This document shows, one piece after another, positions 14,889-22,794 of a stretch of 28,810 nt of DNA. Both the position numbers and the translations under genes were made by a program. Each line of letters starts with the position of its first letter. Position 1 is the first letter of the stretch. The stretch lies in NCBI GenBank assembly GCA_965365445.1, contig CBDUBS010000026.1, positions 1-28,810 of the forward strand. Direction: 5' to 3'. The notes beneath the pieces are model-generated. The model was given only the letters and a program-made list of their open reading frames with translations, was not told the origin of the DNA and searched no databases. The DNA comes from CBDUBS01 sp965365445. GTDB taxonomy: Bacteria; Bacteroidota; Rhodothermia; Rhodothermales; DASSAV01.

Positions 14889-16238
14889 TTACGTCGCCGG
14901 GGAACCGAAGTCGAAGGATTCCAGAAAGTGGGTATCGAACCGGCCCGCCCCGAATGCGGGGTCCGCCAGCAGTTTCTGATGGAAAGGAATGGTGGTTTTG
15001 ATCCCTTCGATCACGAATTCGTCCAGCGCGCGGCGCATTTTGCGGATGGCCAGCTCGCGCGTGCGCCCTTTGACGATCAGTTTGGCAATCATCGAATCGT
15101 AGTACGGCGGGATGACGTAGCCGGCATAGGCATGTGTATCCACCCGGACGCCGTGACCGCCGGGCAAGTGGAAGGAAGTTATGGTACCGGGCGAGGGAGC
15201 GAAATTCCTGAACGGGTTTTCCGCGTTGATCCGGCACTCGATGGCATGGTCCACGGGCTCGAAAGGCGTCGGGTCGATAGTGTCGCCGAGCGCCACCCGG
15301 ATCTGGTGTTCGATGAGGTCAACGCCGGTAACTTCTTCGGTAACGGGATGCTCTACCTGAATCCGGGTATTCATTTCCATGAAGTAGAAGTTTCGGTCGG
15401 CATCGAGCAGAAACTCGATGGTGCCCGCGCCGGCGTAGTTTACCGCCTCGGCTCCCCGTACGGCCGCATCGCCCATGCGTCGGCGCAACTCCGGATCGAC
15501 GGCAGGCGACGGGGATTCTTCCAGCAGCTTCTGGTGGCGGCGCTGAATGGAGCATTCGCGCTCACCGTAATGCCGGACGTTGCCTTTCCCGTCGCCGAGC
15601 ACCTGAATCTCGATATGCCGCGGGCGGACGATGAACTTCTCTACGTACAGGGAGGGGTTCCCAAACGCGGCGTCGGCCTCCGAACGCGCCGCCAGGAACA
15701 GCCTCTCGAAGTCGGCCGCATCGTGAACGAGCCGCATACCGCGCCCTCCACCCCCGGCGCTTGCCTTGATCATGACCGGAAAGCCGATGCCGCGTGCCAG
15801 TTCGAGCGCTGCGCGGACATCATCGACGGCCCCTTCCGATCCGGGAACCACGGGCACGCCGGCGGCCCGCATCGTCCCTTTGGCCAGGCTCTTGTCTCCC
15901 ATCAGGCGGATCGTTTCGGGAGTGGGACCGATGAACGTGAGGCCGTGATCCGAACAGATCTGGCTGAAATCCGCATTCTCCGACAGAAACCCGTAACCCG
16001 GGTGGACGGCGTCGGCGCCGGTAACTTCGGCGGCGGCGATGATCCGTTCCATCCGCAGGTAGCTTTCCCGGGAGGGAGGCGGGCCGATGCATACCGCTTC
16101 ATCGGCAAAGCGTACGTGGAGCGAATCGCGGTCGGCCGTGGAGAACACAGCGACCGTCTTGAGCCCCATCTCGTGGCAGGTGCGGATGACGCGGAGCGCA
16201 ATTTCGCCCCGGTTGGCGATCAGAACTTTTTCAAACAA
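14889..16238 (-). CDS. accC: Biotin carboxylase subunit AccC (TTG start)
   Basis: AccC carboxylates the biotin on AccB with ATP and bicarbonate, the first half of malonyl-CoA synthesis. The 449-aa protein starts MFEKVLIANRGEIALRVIRTCHEM, as in homologues, but the first codon is TTG. The ATP-grasp motifs follow: YGFLSENADF, GDKSLAKGTMRAAGVP, VMIKASAGGGGRGMRLV, LYVEKFIVRPRHIEIQVLGDG, QRRHQKLLEE, FYFMEMNTRIQVEHPVTEEVTG and the C-terminal ECRINAENP. A strong Shine-Dalgarno stretch GGGAGGGG (16253-16246) stands 7 bases before the TTG and no in-frame ATG precedes it nearby. It follows accB after 40 bases; AccA and AccD are elsewhere. Confidence 0.97.
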   Translation of the reverse strand: MFEKVLIANRGEIALRVIRTCHEMGLKTVAVFSTADRDSLHVRFADEAVCIGPPPSRESYLRMERIIAAAEVTGADAVHPGYGFLSENADFSQICSDHGLTFIGPTPETIRLMGDKSLAKGTMRAAGVPVVPGSEGAVDDVRAALELARGIGFPVMIKASAGGGGRGMRLVHDAADFERLFLAARSEADAAFGNPSLYVEKFIVRPRHIEIQVLGDGKGNVRHYGERECSIQRRHQKLLEESPSPAVDPELRRRMGDAAVRGAEAVNYAGAGTIEFLLDADRNFYFMEMNTRIQVEHPVTEEVTGVDLIEHQIRVALGDTIDPTPFEPVDHAIECRINAENPFRNFAPSPGTITSFHLPGGHGVRVDTHAYAGYVIPPYYDSMIAKLIVKGRTRELAIRKMRRALDEFVIEGIKTTIPFHQKLLADPAFGAGRFDTHFLESFDFGSPAT

Positions 16239-16245
16239 GGCAGCA

Positions 16246-16253
16246 CCCCTCCC
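16246..16253 (-). promoter_or_regulatory. Strong ribosome binding site that fixes the accC TTG start
   Basis: GGGAGGGG on the minus strand, 7 bases before the TTG at 16238. It is one of the few clear Shine-Dalgarno sequences in the window and coincides with the residue where AccC homology begins. Confidence 0.7.
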
Positions 16254-16278
16254 GATGCGCCGGCGGCGTCAGGCTCGT

Positions 16279-16800
16279 TCACGCAGGCTCGATCATGAAC
16301 AAAGGCTGGTCGAACTCGACTGGTTCGCCGTTCTGAACGAGTATTCGGGTAATGACTCCCCCGGTCTCGCACTCGATTTCGTTCATGAGCTTCATGGCCT
16401 CGATGATGCAGAGTACATCGCCCACCTGGACTCTATCACCAACTTCTACGAAGGGCTTCGTATCCGGGCCCGGCGAACGGTAGAAGGTGCCTACGATCGG
16501 CGCCTTGATCGGGACGCCTTTCGCCATCGATTCCTTCTCTACCGGCGGGCGTTCCACCGGGCCGGCCGGGGGTTCGGGGGGTGTCGTGGAGGCAGGAGGG
16601 GGAAAGGCTCCCATCGGTTGGGGCGGCGGATATCCGCCGCCGAAACCGTAGCCGGGCATCGGGAAATACGGTTGTTGCACCATAACCGTAGGGGCCGCCT
16701 TTCGCACCACGATTTTGACGCCTTTTTCCTCGATTTCCAACTCGGCAACGTCGCTGGAAGCCACGATGCGAAGGAGCTCTTTGATCTGAGTGAGATCCAT
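16279..16800 (-). CDS. accB: Biotin carboxyl carrier protein AccB
   Basis: AccB carries the biotin cofactor of acetyl-CoA carboxylase. The 173-aa protein starts MDLTQIKELLRIVASSDVAELEIEEKG, continues as a Gly/Pro-rich flexible linker (about residues 45-90), and ends in the biotinyl domain: IKAPIVGTFYRSPGPDTKPFVEVGDRV, then the acceptor motif CIIEAMKLMNEIE with Lys137, and the closing EPVEFDQPLFMIEP. It lies between efp (104 bases upstream) and accC (40 bases downstream), the common bacterial efp-accB-accC order, and is probably transcribed from the efp promoter at 17505-17534. Confidence 0.97.
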   Translation of the reverse strand: MDLTQIKELLRIVASSDVAELEIEEKGVKIVVRKAAPTVMVQQPYFPMPGYGFGGGYPPPQPMGAFPPPASTTPPEPPAGPVERPPVEKESMAKGVPIKAPIVGTFYRSPGPDTKPFVEVGDRVQVGDVLCIIEAMKLMNEIECETGGVITRILVQNGEPVEFDQPLFMIEPA

Positions 16801-16904
16801 GCGTGCTCGGGTTAAATGAGTACGGCGGACAGAGAAACCGGCGGCCCGTTCGGCCGGGTTCCGTTACGGGCCGACACGCACCGACTTCCGAAGGGACGGA
16901 TCCC

Positions 16905-17474
16905 CTATCGGCTGCTAACGCGGGTCAGGTAGGCTCCGGTTTCCGTGCTGACGCGAACGACGTCTCCCTCGTTGATGAACAGAGGTACGTTGACGATGGC
17001 GCCGCTTTCGAGCGTGGCCGGTTTCGTGGCGCCGGTCGCGGTATCCCCTTTCAGTCCCGGGTCGGTCTGCACCACTTCGAGTTCAACGCTCTTTGCGATT
17101 TCCGTTGTGAGTGGCTGTTCGGTTTCCGCATGGTACAGAATATCGACCTGGCCGCCTTCCTTTACGTATTCCCGACCTTCCACCATATCAACGGGCAGAG
17201 ACGTCTGCTCATAGGTTTCCATATTCATGAAATGGAGGCCGAGGTCGTCCTCGTAAAGAAACTGGTGCGGCCGCCTCTCCACACGCGCCGTTTCGACGCG
17301 CTCGCCGGCGCGGAAAGTATTGTCCACCACTTTACCCGTGCGGACGTTCTTGAGTTTGGAGCGAACGAACGCCCCGCCCTTTCCGGGCTTCACATGCATG
17401 AACTCGACGATCGTCCAGATATCGTTATTCCAGACGAGGGCCAGTCCGTTTCGAAAGTCGCTGGTATCTGCCAT
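16905..17474 (-). CDS. efp: Translation elongation factor P
   Basis: EF-P binds the ribosome between the P and E sites and relieves stalling at consecutive prolines. The 189-aa protein has three beta-barrel domains. The tip loop of domain I is HVKPGKGGAFVRSKLKN, with Lys32 at the position that is modified in many bacteria. Domain II holds YEDDLGLHFMNMETYEQ, and the end is VPLFINEGDVVRVSTETGAYLTRV. Length and order are normal. It is the first gene of a run efp-accB-accC, with a good promoter upstream. The enzyme modifying the lysine, if any, is not in the window. Confidence 0.98.
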   Translation of the reverse strand: MADTSDFRNGLALVWNNDIWTIVEFMHVKPGKGGAFVRSKLKNVRTGKVVDNTFRAGERVETARVERRPHQFLYEDDLGLHFMNMETYEQTSLPVDMVEGREYVKEGGQVDILYHAETEQPLTTEIAKSVELEVVQTDPGLKGDTATGATKPATLESGAIVNVPLFINEGDVVRVSTETGAYLTRVSSR

Positions 17475-17504
17475 AAAGTAATCTCGGTGCTAAAAAGACT
17501 GGTA

Positions 17505-17534
17505 AATATACCGATCAACCCGGCCCCCTGTCAA
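17505..17534 (-). promoter_or_regulatory. Sigma-70-type promoter for the efp-accB-accC run
   Basis: On the minus strand TTGACA (17534-17529) and TATATT (17510-17505) are 18 bases apart. The predicted start near 17498 leaves a leader of about 24 bases before the efp ATG. The stretch TATATTTAC also resembles the TAnnTTTG -7 box described for Bacteroidota. Confidence 0.75.
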
Positions 17535-17557
17535 TCCGCGTTTGCCGGCGCAGACGT

Positions 17558-17619
17558 CCTCCCCGGGCAAAGCGGACCGGGCCGCCCCGGTACAGATGCC
17601 CGGGGAGGAATCTTTTTTT
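17558..17619 (+). terminator. Orphan plus-strand terminator with nested hairpin
   Basis: CCTCCCCGGGCA (17558-17569) pairs perfectly over 12 bases with TGCCCGGGGAGG (17597-17608); inside, ACCGGG (17576-17581) pairs with CCCGGT (17586-17591). AATC and then seven T (17613-17619) follow on the plus strand. No plus-strand gene lies upstream for over 12 kb (the nearest ends at 5157), so it must end an antisense or small transcript or act as a leader attenuator for the gene at 17715. Confidence 0.85.
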
Positions 17620-17677
17620 AATCCGGAAGCCGACTTTTCCGGTCGGGAACGTTAATTCTATATGTAACCATTCACTA

Positions 17678-17693
17678 TCGGGAAGCATCCCGA
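17678..17693. repeat. Short inverted repeat before the anti-sigma-like gene
   Basis: TCGGGA (17678-17683) and TCCCGA (17688-17693) flank AGCA, ending 21 bases before the ATG at 17715. It may be an operator or a small leader hairpin. Confidence 0.4.
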
Positions 17694-17714
17694 GTCAGTA
17701 TCAACGCATCACTA

Positions 17715-18374
17715 ATGGATCGAAAAGCACGACCCATCGACGAGTACACGCTGGCAGCTTATCTCTCCGGAACGCTGTCGGCAGAGCAACGAAGGGAAGT
17801 GGCCGCCTACCTGGCAAACCATGCAGACGCCCGCGAGTTGCTATGTATGGCGTATCAGGCGCTCGAAGAATCCGGTGAAGCGTGTTACACGCCGGTCCCG
17901 GAGCGGTCGGACGAAACAGCCGTGAAGAAGGGCCTCCTTCGGCAGGTCGTACTTCGTCCGAAGCTGCACGTGCGGCGCCTCGCACGATTCAGCGCCGCAG
18001 CGGTGATCATTTTTACCGTGGGGTTAGGTTTGCGCCTGTCCGCAGGCCCACCCATCGATACGGTTCGTTCCGGAAGCCCATCGGACACCATCGAACTGGT
18101 AGTCAATGCCTCGCAGGAGGTACTCCGCTTCGAATGGAGCCCGGTAGAGGGAGCGTATCAATACCGTGTCGTCGTGTGGGATCCGCTTCAGGCCGCCATT
18201 GTAACCGCAGAAACCGTTCAATCGACCCGCCTGAGCCGGGAGAGCGACTTCATTTCGAAGCTCGACTCGAAGCTCGTTCAGGGACGAACCTACCAGTTTC
18301 GCGTGGATGCCGTCGATGCGCAGAATCGGCTCATCCGGAGCTCGAGCCCGGTGGATTTCAACCTGAAACCCTGA
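17715..18374 (+). CDS. Anti-sigma-factor-like membrane protein with a C-terminal beta domain
   Basis: A 219-aa protein with three parts. Residues 8-52 form a helical segment (IDEYTLAAYLSGTLSAEQRREVAAYLANHADARELLCMAY) resembling the N-terminal part of anti-sigma factors, but without the HxxxCxxC zinc motif. Residues 92-108 are one hydrophobic span (FSAAAVIIFTVGLGLRL). Residues about 125-219 look like a fibronectin/Ig-type beta domain (LRFEWSPVEGAYQYRVVVWDP ... GRTYQFRVDAVDAQNRL), placed in the periplasm. That architecture fits an envelope-sensing anti-sigma factor, but no sigma factor gene is adjacent. It is a single-gene unit ended by the terminator at 18404-18435. Function is inferred from layout only. 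Confidence 0.75.
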   Translation: MDRKARPIDEYTLAAYLSGTLSAEQRREVAAYLANHADARELLCMAYQALEESGEACYTPVPERSDETAVKKGLLRQVVLRPKLHVRRLARFSAAAVIIFTVGLGLRLSAGPPIDTVRSGSPSDTIELVVNASQEVLRFEWSPVEGAYQYRVVVWDPLQAAIVTAETVQSTRLSRESDFISKLDSKLVQGRTYQFRVDAVDAQNRLIRSSSPVDFNLKP

Positions 18375-18403
18375 TCGCTGGAGAATCCTCCCAACCTCAT
18401 CAT

Positions 18404-18435
18404 AAAGCCGCGCACCCGGAGGGCGCGGCTTTTTT
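18404..18435 (+). terminator. Intrinsic terminator after the anti-sigma-like gene
   Basis: AAAGCCGCGC (18404-18413) pairs with GCGCGGCTTT (18423-18432) over 10 bases, followed by six T in total (18430-18435). On the minus strand it may also serve bshB1, whose stop is 9 bases away, though only three T follow there. Confidence 0.9.
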
Positions 18436-18443
18436 ACTGGACG

Positions 18444-19211
18444 CTACCTGAACGGCTTTTCCTTTTTCAGCAGGGCGACCATGTCATCCACGCCGAAAGG
18501 CCCGTGGCGGTACAGAAAGGGTTCGCCGTAGGTAGCGCCGATTTTGTATCCGTACCAGCGCGCCTGGGCCTCTATCCAGCGGGTGAACTCCGGGTTAGCG
18601 ATGAAGGTGGCCGGCAGGTTGGCGTCCTGCTCGGCGCCGGGGTCGTGGAACTGGGTCCGGTAGGCTCGCATGGCGGCCATACGCTGATCCCAGACGTCCG
18701 ACACGTCCACGATGAACGTGGGCGTGAATGGGACGGACTGCATGTAATGCACGACGTGGTGAGGGCGCCAGGGTTCCTGGGGGTTCTCGTCCTCGTCCTG
18801 TGTTACTATTTTGCGCAGGCCGGAGTAAAAAGCGGCAGAGGCCGCCAGTTCGGAGGCCGCTGCATGATCCGGGTGGCGGCACTCCGGGGGATTTATCAAC
18901 AGAATATGCGGCCGGTATTTTCGCAGGGCGCGGATCACGGCCAACCGCTGGTCCGGCGCGCCCGTTATGTGTCCGTCCGGCATCCCGAGGTTTTCGCGGG
19001 CGGCGAGGCCGAGGATGCGTGAGGCCGCTGCGGCTTCTTCCATGCGTTGTTCGGGCGTTCCCCGGGTCCCGAGGTCGCCCCGCGTGAAATCTACGATTCC
19101 GGTGCGATAGCCCTGCCGGGCCAACAGACACATCGTTCCTCCGGCGCACAACTCTACATCGTCGGGGTGGGCGGCCAGGGCCAGTACGTCGAGAGACAAT
19201 GACTCAGGCAT
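18444..19211 (-). CDS. bshB1: Bacillithiol biosynthesis deacetylase BshB1
   Basis: BshB1 deacetylates GlcNAc-malate in bacillithiol synthesis; it is a zinc-dependent PIG-L/LmbE family enzyme of the cytoplasm. From ATG 19211 the protein has 255 residues. The metal site is LDVLALAAHPDDVELCAGGT with the AHPDD motif, then GIVDFTRGDLGTRGTPEQR, LGMPDG, and NPPECRHPDHAAASEL with the HPDH motif. Further on come YMQSVPFTPTFIVDVSDVWDQRMAAMRAYRTQF and the C-terminal GEPFLYRHGPFGVDDM, typical of BshB1. The longer frame to 19247 starts with TTG and is not needed. The other bsh genes are not in the window. Confidence 0.93.
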   Translation of the reverse strand: MPESLSLDVLALAAHPDDVELCAGGTMCLLARQGYRTGIVDFTRGDLGTRGTPEQRMEEAAAASRILGLAARENLGMPDGHITGAPDQRLAVIRALRKYRPHILLINPPECRHPDHAAASELAASAAFYSGLRKIVTQDEDENPQEPWRPHHVVHYMQSVPFTPTFIVDVSDVWDQRMAAMRAYRTQFHDPGAEQDANLPATFIANPEFTRWIEAQARWYGYKIGATYGEPFLYRHGPFGVDDMVALLKKEKPFR

Positions 19212-19336
19212 ACGATTTGCTTGGCGAAAAGAACCGTGTAAACTCAACCCGCGGCGGGTCGCATCAACTTTTCATTCTTTCAGATTCCGTAGCTAAGGAG
19301 CAACAGATTTCCTGAAACCGATACAACGAGTCCGGC

Positions 19337-19522
19337 ATGAGATATACTACGTACGAGGCACAAGCTGAGGAAGATGAAATGCCGCCGGAGCTCTGGCGGA
19401 TCGCCGTGCGGCAGTATCACAAAGCCTGGGATCTTTACGTGGAGGCCGGCTGTCCCTTCGGGGAGACGGACGAGGGTATGCTGATCTGGTTCGAGTTCGA
19501 CCAGCACACCCTCGAGAATTAG
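19337..19522 (+). CDS. Small conserved-looking protein of unknown function (61 aa)
   Basis: Unknown family. The 61-aa acidic protein (MRYTTYEAQAEEDEMPPELWRIAVRQ at the start, cut here after 26 residues only in description: aromatic residues Tyr, Trp, His and Phe are frequent) contains WRIAVRQYHKAWDLYVEAGCPF and ends FEFDQHTLEN. Codon third positions are G/C-rich like those of neighbouring genes, which supports translation. It sits alone on plus between bshB1 and leuS, its stop 7 bases from the leuS stop. An AAGGAG at 19294-19299 is too far (about 37 bases) to be its ribosome site. Confidence 0.6.
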   Translation: MRYTTYEAQAEEDEMPPELWRIAVRQYHKAWDLYVEAGCPFGETDEGMLIWFEFDQHTLEN

Positions 19523-19529
19523 CGTTTTC

Positions 19530-22187
19530 TCACCCGACGACGAAGTTAACGAGGCGGCCGGGCACCCACACTTCCTTCCGCACCGTTTTCCCTTCGATAT
19601 GCCGGGCAACGTTGGGCTCGGCACGCGCCGCATCCAGCACGGCTTCTCGCTCCGCGCTGGTCGGCACCCGGATGGAAGCCCGCAGCTTGCCGTTGACCTG
19701 CACGGCCATTTCGATTTCGTCGGTTTCCAGGTACGCTTCCACCACCTCGGGCCACGTTTCGCCCGCCATGCTGTCGGACCTATCGGGGTTCAGGCGGTGC
19801 CACACTTCCTCCGCGAGGTGGGGTGCAAACGGGTTCAGCAAAATCAGGAAGGGGTTGAGCGCCTTCCGCGGAACCGCATCCCACTTGTAGGCCGCGTTGA
19901 TGAATTCCATGAGGGCGGCCAAGGCCGTATTGAAGCGCAGGTTTTCGATATCGTCGGTCACCTTCCGGATGGCCAGATGCAGTGTCCGAAGCTGCTCGCG
20001 GTCGGGATCGGAATGGGTGACATTCGGGGAAACCCCGCCGGTATCTTCCTCGATCACCAGACGCCAGATCCGGTTCAAGAACCGATGCACCCCTTCGGTT
20101 CCTTTCGTGCTCCAGGGCTTGACCTGTTCGAGCGGCCCCATGAACATTTCGTAGAGGCGCAGCGAGTCCGCACCGTAATCGCGAACGATTTCATCGGGAT
20201 TGATGACATTCCCGCGGCTTTTGCTCATTTTGAATGCGCGAGCGTCTACGCGGACTTCCGGCGCCGCCTTGAGCACGAAACCTTCGCCTCGTTTTTCTAT
20301 TTCCGATTCTTCTACACGGATCGGTCGAACGGGACGGCCGTTTCGGGTGTCGGTCCAGTCGTCAACATACTCGGCCGATACGGCCTCGTCGGCCTCATCC
20401 ACATAGCGCGTAAACTCCATCTCCCCGAGAATCAGGCCCTGGTGTACGAGCTTACGGAAGGGCTCCTCGGTGGATACCACCCCCAGGTCGTACAGCACCT
20501 TGTGCCAGAACCGGGCATACAACAGATGGAGCACGGCGTGTTCCGAGCCGCCGACATACAGATCGACCGGCATCCAGTAGCGTTCTTTGTCCGGGTTGAC
20601 CAGCTGCCGATCGTTGTGCGGATCGATGTAGCGCAGATAGTACCAGCACGAGCCGGCCCACTGGGGCATGGTATTCGTTTCACGGCGGGCGGGAGCGCCG
20701 GTGGCGCTGTCCACGGTGTTCACCCAGTCCGGGACGGTTGCCAGAGGACCTTCAGGCGAGCCGCTTGGTTTGTAGGAGGTTACTTCCGGCAGCAGAACGG
20801 GCAGATCGGTTTCCGGCAAGGTCTGTGGCTTATCGTCCACGAACACAACGGGGAAAGGCTCACCCCAGTACCGCTGGCGGCTGAACAGCCAGTCGCGCAG
20901 TTTGTAGTTGACACGACGGCGGCCGATGCCCTCGTTTTCGAGCCATGCGATCATTTTTTCTTTCGCATCGGCCACGCCCATGCCGTTGATGCTGACCCCA
21001 TGCGTTGAGATGCCGGCAATGGGCTGGTGTTCGCTATCGGAGTTGACGACCGTGCCGTCGCCCGTCCAGGCGGCCTGAGCCAGATCGCCGCCGGTGATGA
21101 CGCGGCGGATGGGCAGCCCGTAGGTCCGGGCGAACTGGTAATCGCGCTCGTCATGGGCCGGCACCGACATGATGGCCCCGGTTCCGTAGGCGGCCAGAAC
21201 GTAATCCGCGATCCAGATCGGTATTTTCTCTCCCGAGGCCGGGTTGACGGCATGACCGCCCGTGAACACGCCGGATTTTTCCTTTTGCAGCTCCGTGCGC
21301 TCCAGGTCGCTTTTCGTGGAGGCCTGTTGTACGTAAGCGTCCACCTCGGCGCGGCGCTCGGCCGTTGTTACCCGGCGAACGAGGGGGTGCTCGGGAGCCA
21401 GCACCATGTACGTCGCGCCGAAAAGGGTATCCGGGCGCGTCGTGAAAACGCGAATCTTGTGTTCGGGCACCCCCACGACCGGAAAGTCGATGTCGGCTCC
21501 TTCGGAACGCCCGATCCAGTTCCGTTGCATCTCTTTCGTGCTCTCCGGCCACTCCAGATCGTCCAGGCCGTCGAGCAGGCGGTCGGCGTACTGCGTTATG
21601 CGCAGCATCCACTGGCGCATCGGAAGGCGGACGCAAATGTACCCGCCGCGCTCGGATCGGCCGTCGATCACCTCCTCATTCGCGAGCACGGTGCCAAGCT
21701 CCTCGCACCACCAGACCGGTTGCTCGGACTGGTAGGCCAGCCCACGATCGTACAACTGTTTGAAGATCCACTGCGTCCAGCGGTAATACGCCGGATCGGT
21801 CGTGTTGACCTCCCGATCCCAGTCGTAGGAGAAACCCAGGGACTGGAGTTGCTCCCGGAAGCGCTGGATATTGCGTTCCGTAGTAATACGGGGGTGGGTG
21901 CCGGTCTGGATGGCATATTGCTCTGCCGGCAGCCCGAAAGCGTCCCAGCCCATCGGATGCAGCACATTGAAGCCCTTCATCCGTTTGTACCGGGCGATGA
22001 TGTCGGTAGCCGTGTATCCCTCCGGATGCCCGACGTGCAGGCCCGCGCCGCTCGGATAGGGAAACATATCGAGTACGTAATACTTCGGCTTCTCGGCATC
22101 GATGTCGTCCGGTGTGCGAAACGTTTTTTGTTCTGCCCAGAACCGCTGCCATTTCTTTTCTATGTCCTGAAAGGGGTAGCTTGCCAT
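19530..22187 (-). CDS. leuS: Leucyl-tRNA synthetase
   Basis: LeuRS charges tRNA(Leu). From ATG 22187 it has 885 residues. The class I signature is MFPYPSGAGLHVGHPEGY with HVGH at residues 51-54, followed by the LeuRS block VLHPMGWDAFGLPAEQYAI. The CP1 editing domain is present (FTTRPDTLFGATYMVLAPEHPLV, YGTGAIMSVPAHDERD). The second catalytic motif FKMSKSRGNVI lies near residue 650, and the C-terminal tRNA-binding part ends VQVNGKLRASI and WVPGRLVNFVVG. The open frame back to 22235 begins with TTG and is not needed. It is convergent with the 61-aa gene and divergent from the CoA-binding protein gene. No leader such as a T-box is visible. Confidence 0.98.
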   Translation of the reverse strand: MASYPFQDIEKKWQRFWAEQKTFRTPDDIDAEKPKYYVLDMFPYPSGAGLHVGHPEGYTATDIIARYKRMKGFNVLHPMGWDAFGLPAEQYAIQTGTHPRITTERNIQRFREQLQSLGFSYDWDREVNTTDPAYYRWTQWIFKQLYDRGLAYQSEQPVWWCEELGTVLANEEVIDGRSERGGYICVRLPMRQWMLRITQYADRLLDGLDDLEWPESTKEMQRNWIGRSEGADIDFPVVGVPEHKIRVFTTRPDTLFGATYMVLAPEHPLVRRVTTAERRAEVDAYVQQASTKSDLERTELQKEKSGVFTGGHAVNPASGEKIPIWIADYVLAAYGTGAIMSVPAHDERDYQFARTYGLPIRRVITGGDLAQAAWTGDGTVVNSDSEHQPIAGISTHGVSINGMGVADAKEKMIAWLENEGIGRRRVNYKLRDWLFSRQRYWGEPFPVVFVDDKPQTLPETDLPVLLPEVTSYKPSGSPEGPLATVPDWVNTVDSATGAPARRETNTMPQWAGSCWYYLRYIDPHNDRQLVNPDKERYWMPVDLYVGGSEHAVLHLLYARFWHKVLYDLGVVSTEEPFRKLVHQGLILGEMEFTRYVDEADEAVSAEYVDDWTDTRNGRPVRPIRVEESEIEKRGEGFVLKAAPEVRVDARAFKMSKSRGNVINPDEIVRDYGADSLRLYEMFMGPLEQVKPWSTKGTEGVHRFLNRIWRLVIEEDTGGVSPNVTHSDPDREQLRTLHLAIRKVTDDIENLRFNTALAALMEFINAAYKWDAVPRKALNPFLILLNPFAPHLAEEVWHRLNPDRSDSMAGETWPEVVEAYLETDEIEMAVQVNGKLRASIRVPTSAEREAVLDAARAEPNVARHIEGKTVRKEVWVPGRLVNFVVG

Positions 22188-22369
22188 AGTTGATCGGGTA
22201 TAGACACAATGAGGTGCTCGCAAAGGAGTGCCCAAGCTACGGCATTTTTCACCATAAAGCGTATCGATCCTTCGTGCTCACGGGCACGTTACCTTCCGCT
22301 GCCGGAATCCTGGCGACCGGGTTGAACTTCGTGGATGCCAGAAACGTTAGCAGCCAAACCCTTGCCGTC

Positions 22370-22792
22370 ATGACCGACCTGCCCGCTCTGTTCGCTTCCG
22401 CCCGGACCATCGCCGTCGTCGGGTGCAGTAACCGCCCCGACCGGATCAGCAATTCGATTGCACGCTACCTCCAGGAAGCAGGATACCGTATCATCCCGGT
22501 CAACCCGGAGTACGACGAAATCCTGGGCGCGCGGTGTTATCCGAACCTGGCGAGCATCCCGGCGGATGCGGCTCTCGATATCGTCAATGTTTTTCGGCGC
22601 CCGGCGCATACGGCCGGCGTAGTAAGAGAGGTCGTAGAACGATCCGCACGAACCGGAGAAAAACCGGTCGTCTGGACGCAACCCGGCGTATCCTCGCCGG
22701 AAGCGGAAAAAGAAGCCGTGGCGGCCGGACTGGAGTACATCAGGGACCGCTGCATTTACACGGATCATCGCCGTATGGCCCGGGCCCTGTAG
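22370..22792 (+). CDS. CoA-binding domain protein (YccU type)
   Basis: A 140-aa single-domain protein with a Rossmann-like CoA-binding fold. It starts MTDLPALFASARTIAVVGCSNRPDRISNSIARYL, with the nucleotide loop VVGCSNRPDR, then AGYRIIPVNPEYDEILGARCYPNLASIP, DIVNVFRRPAHTAGVVREVVE and VVWTQPGVSSPEAEKEAVAAGLEYIRDRCIYTDHRR. These are characteristic of the CoA_binding_2/YccU family, whose physiological role is not well known. The open frame extends to a TTG at 22190 but the homologous part begins at ATG 22370. Its stop is two bases from the end of the convergent methyltransferase gene. Confidence 0.93.
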   Translation: MTDLPALFASARTIAVVGCSNRPDRISNSIARYLQEAGYRIIPVNPEYDEILGARCYPNLASIPADAALDIVNVFRRPAHTAGVVREVVERSARTGEKPVVWTQPGVSSPEAEKEAVAAGLEYIRDRCIYTDHRRMARAL

Positions 22793-22794
22793 CC

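Noticed and set aside
14928..16298. A 456-codon open frame on the plus strand opposite accC and accB
   Set aside because: It is the antisense shadow of a GC-rich gene; the minus-strand product has all biotin carboxylase motifs and the plus product resembles nothing.
19599..22193. Two long plus-strand open frames (469 and 388 codons) opposite leuS
   Set aside because: LeuRS motifs on the minus strand account for the whole region; the antisense frames come from codon bias.
22188..22369. T-box or other leader for leuS, and a good promoter
   Set aside because: No T-box sequence or terminator hairpin is visible; the best promoter-like match ends too close to the ATG.
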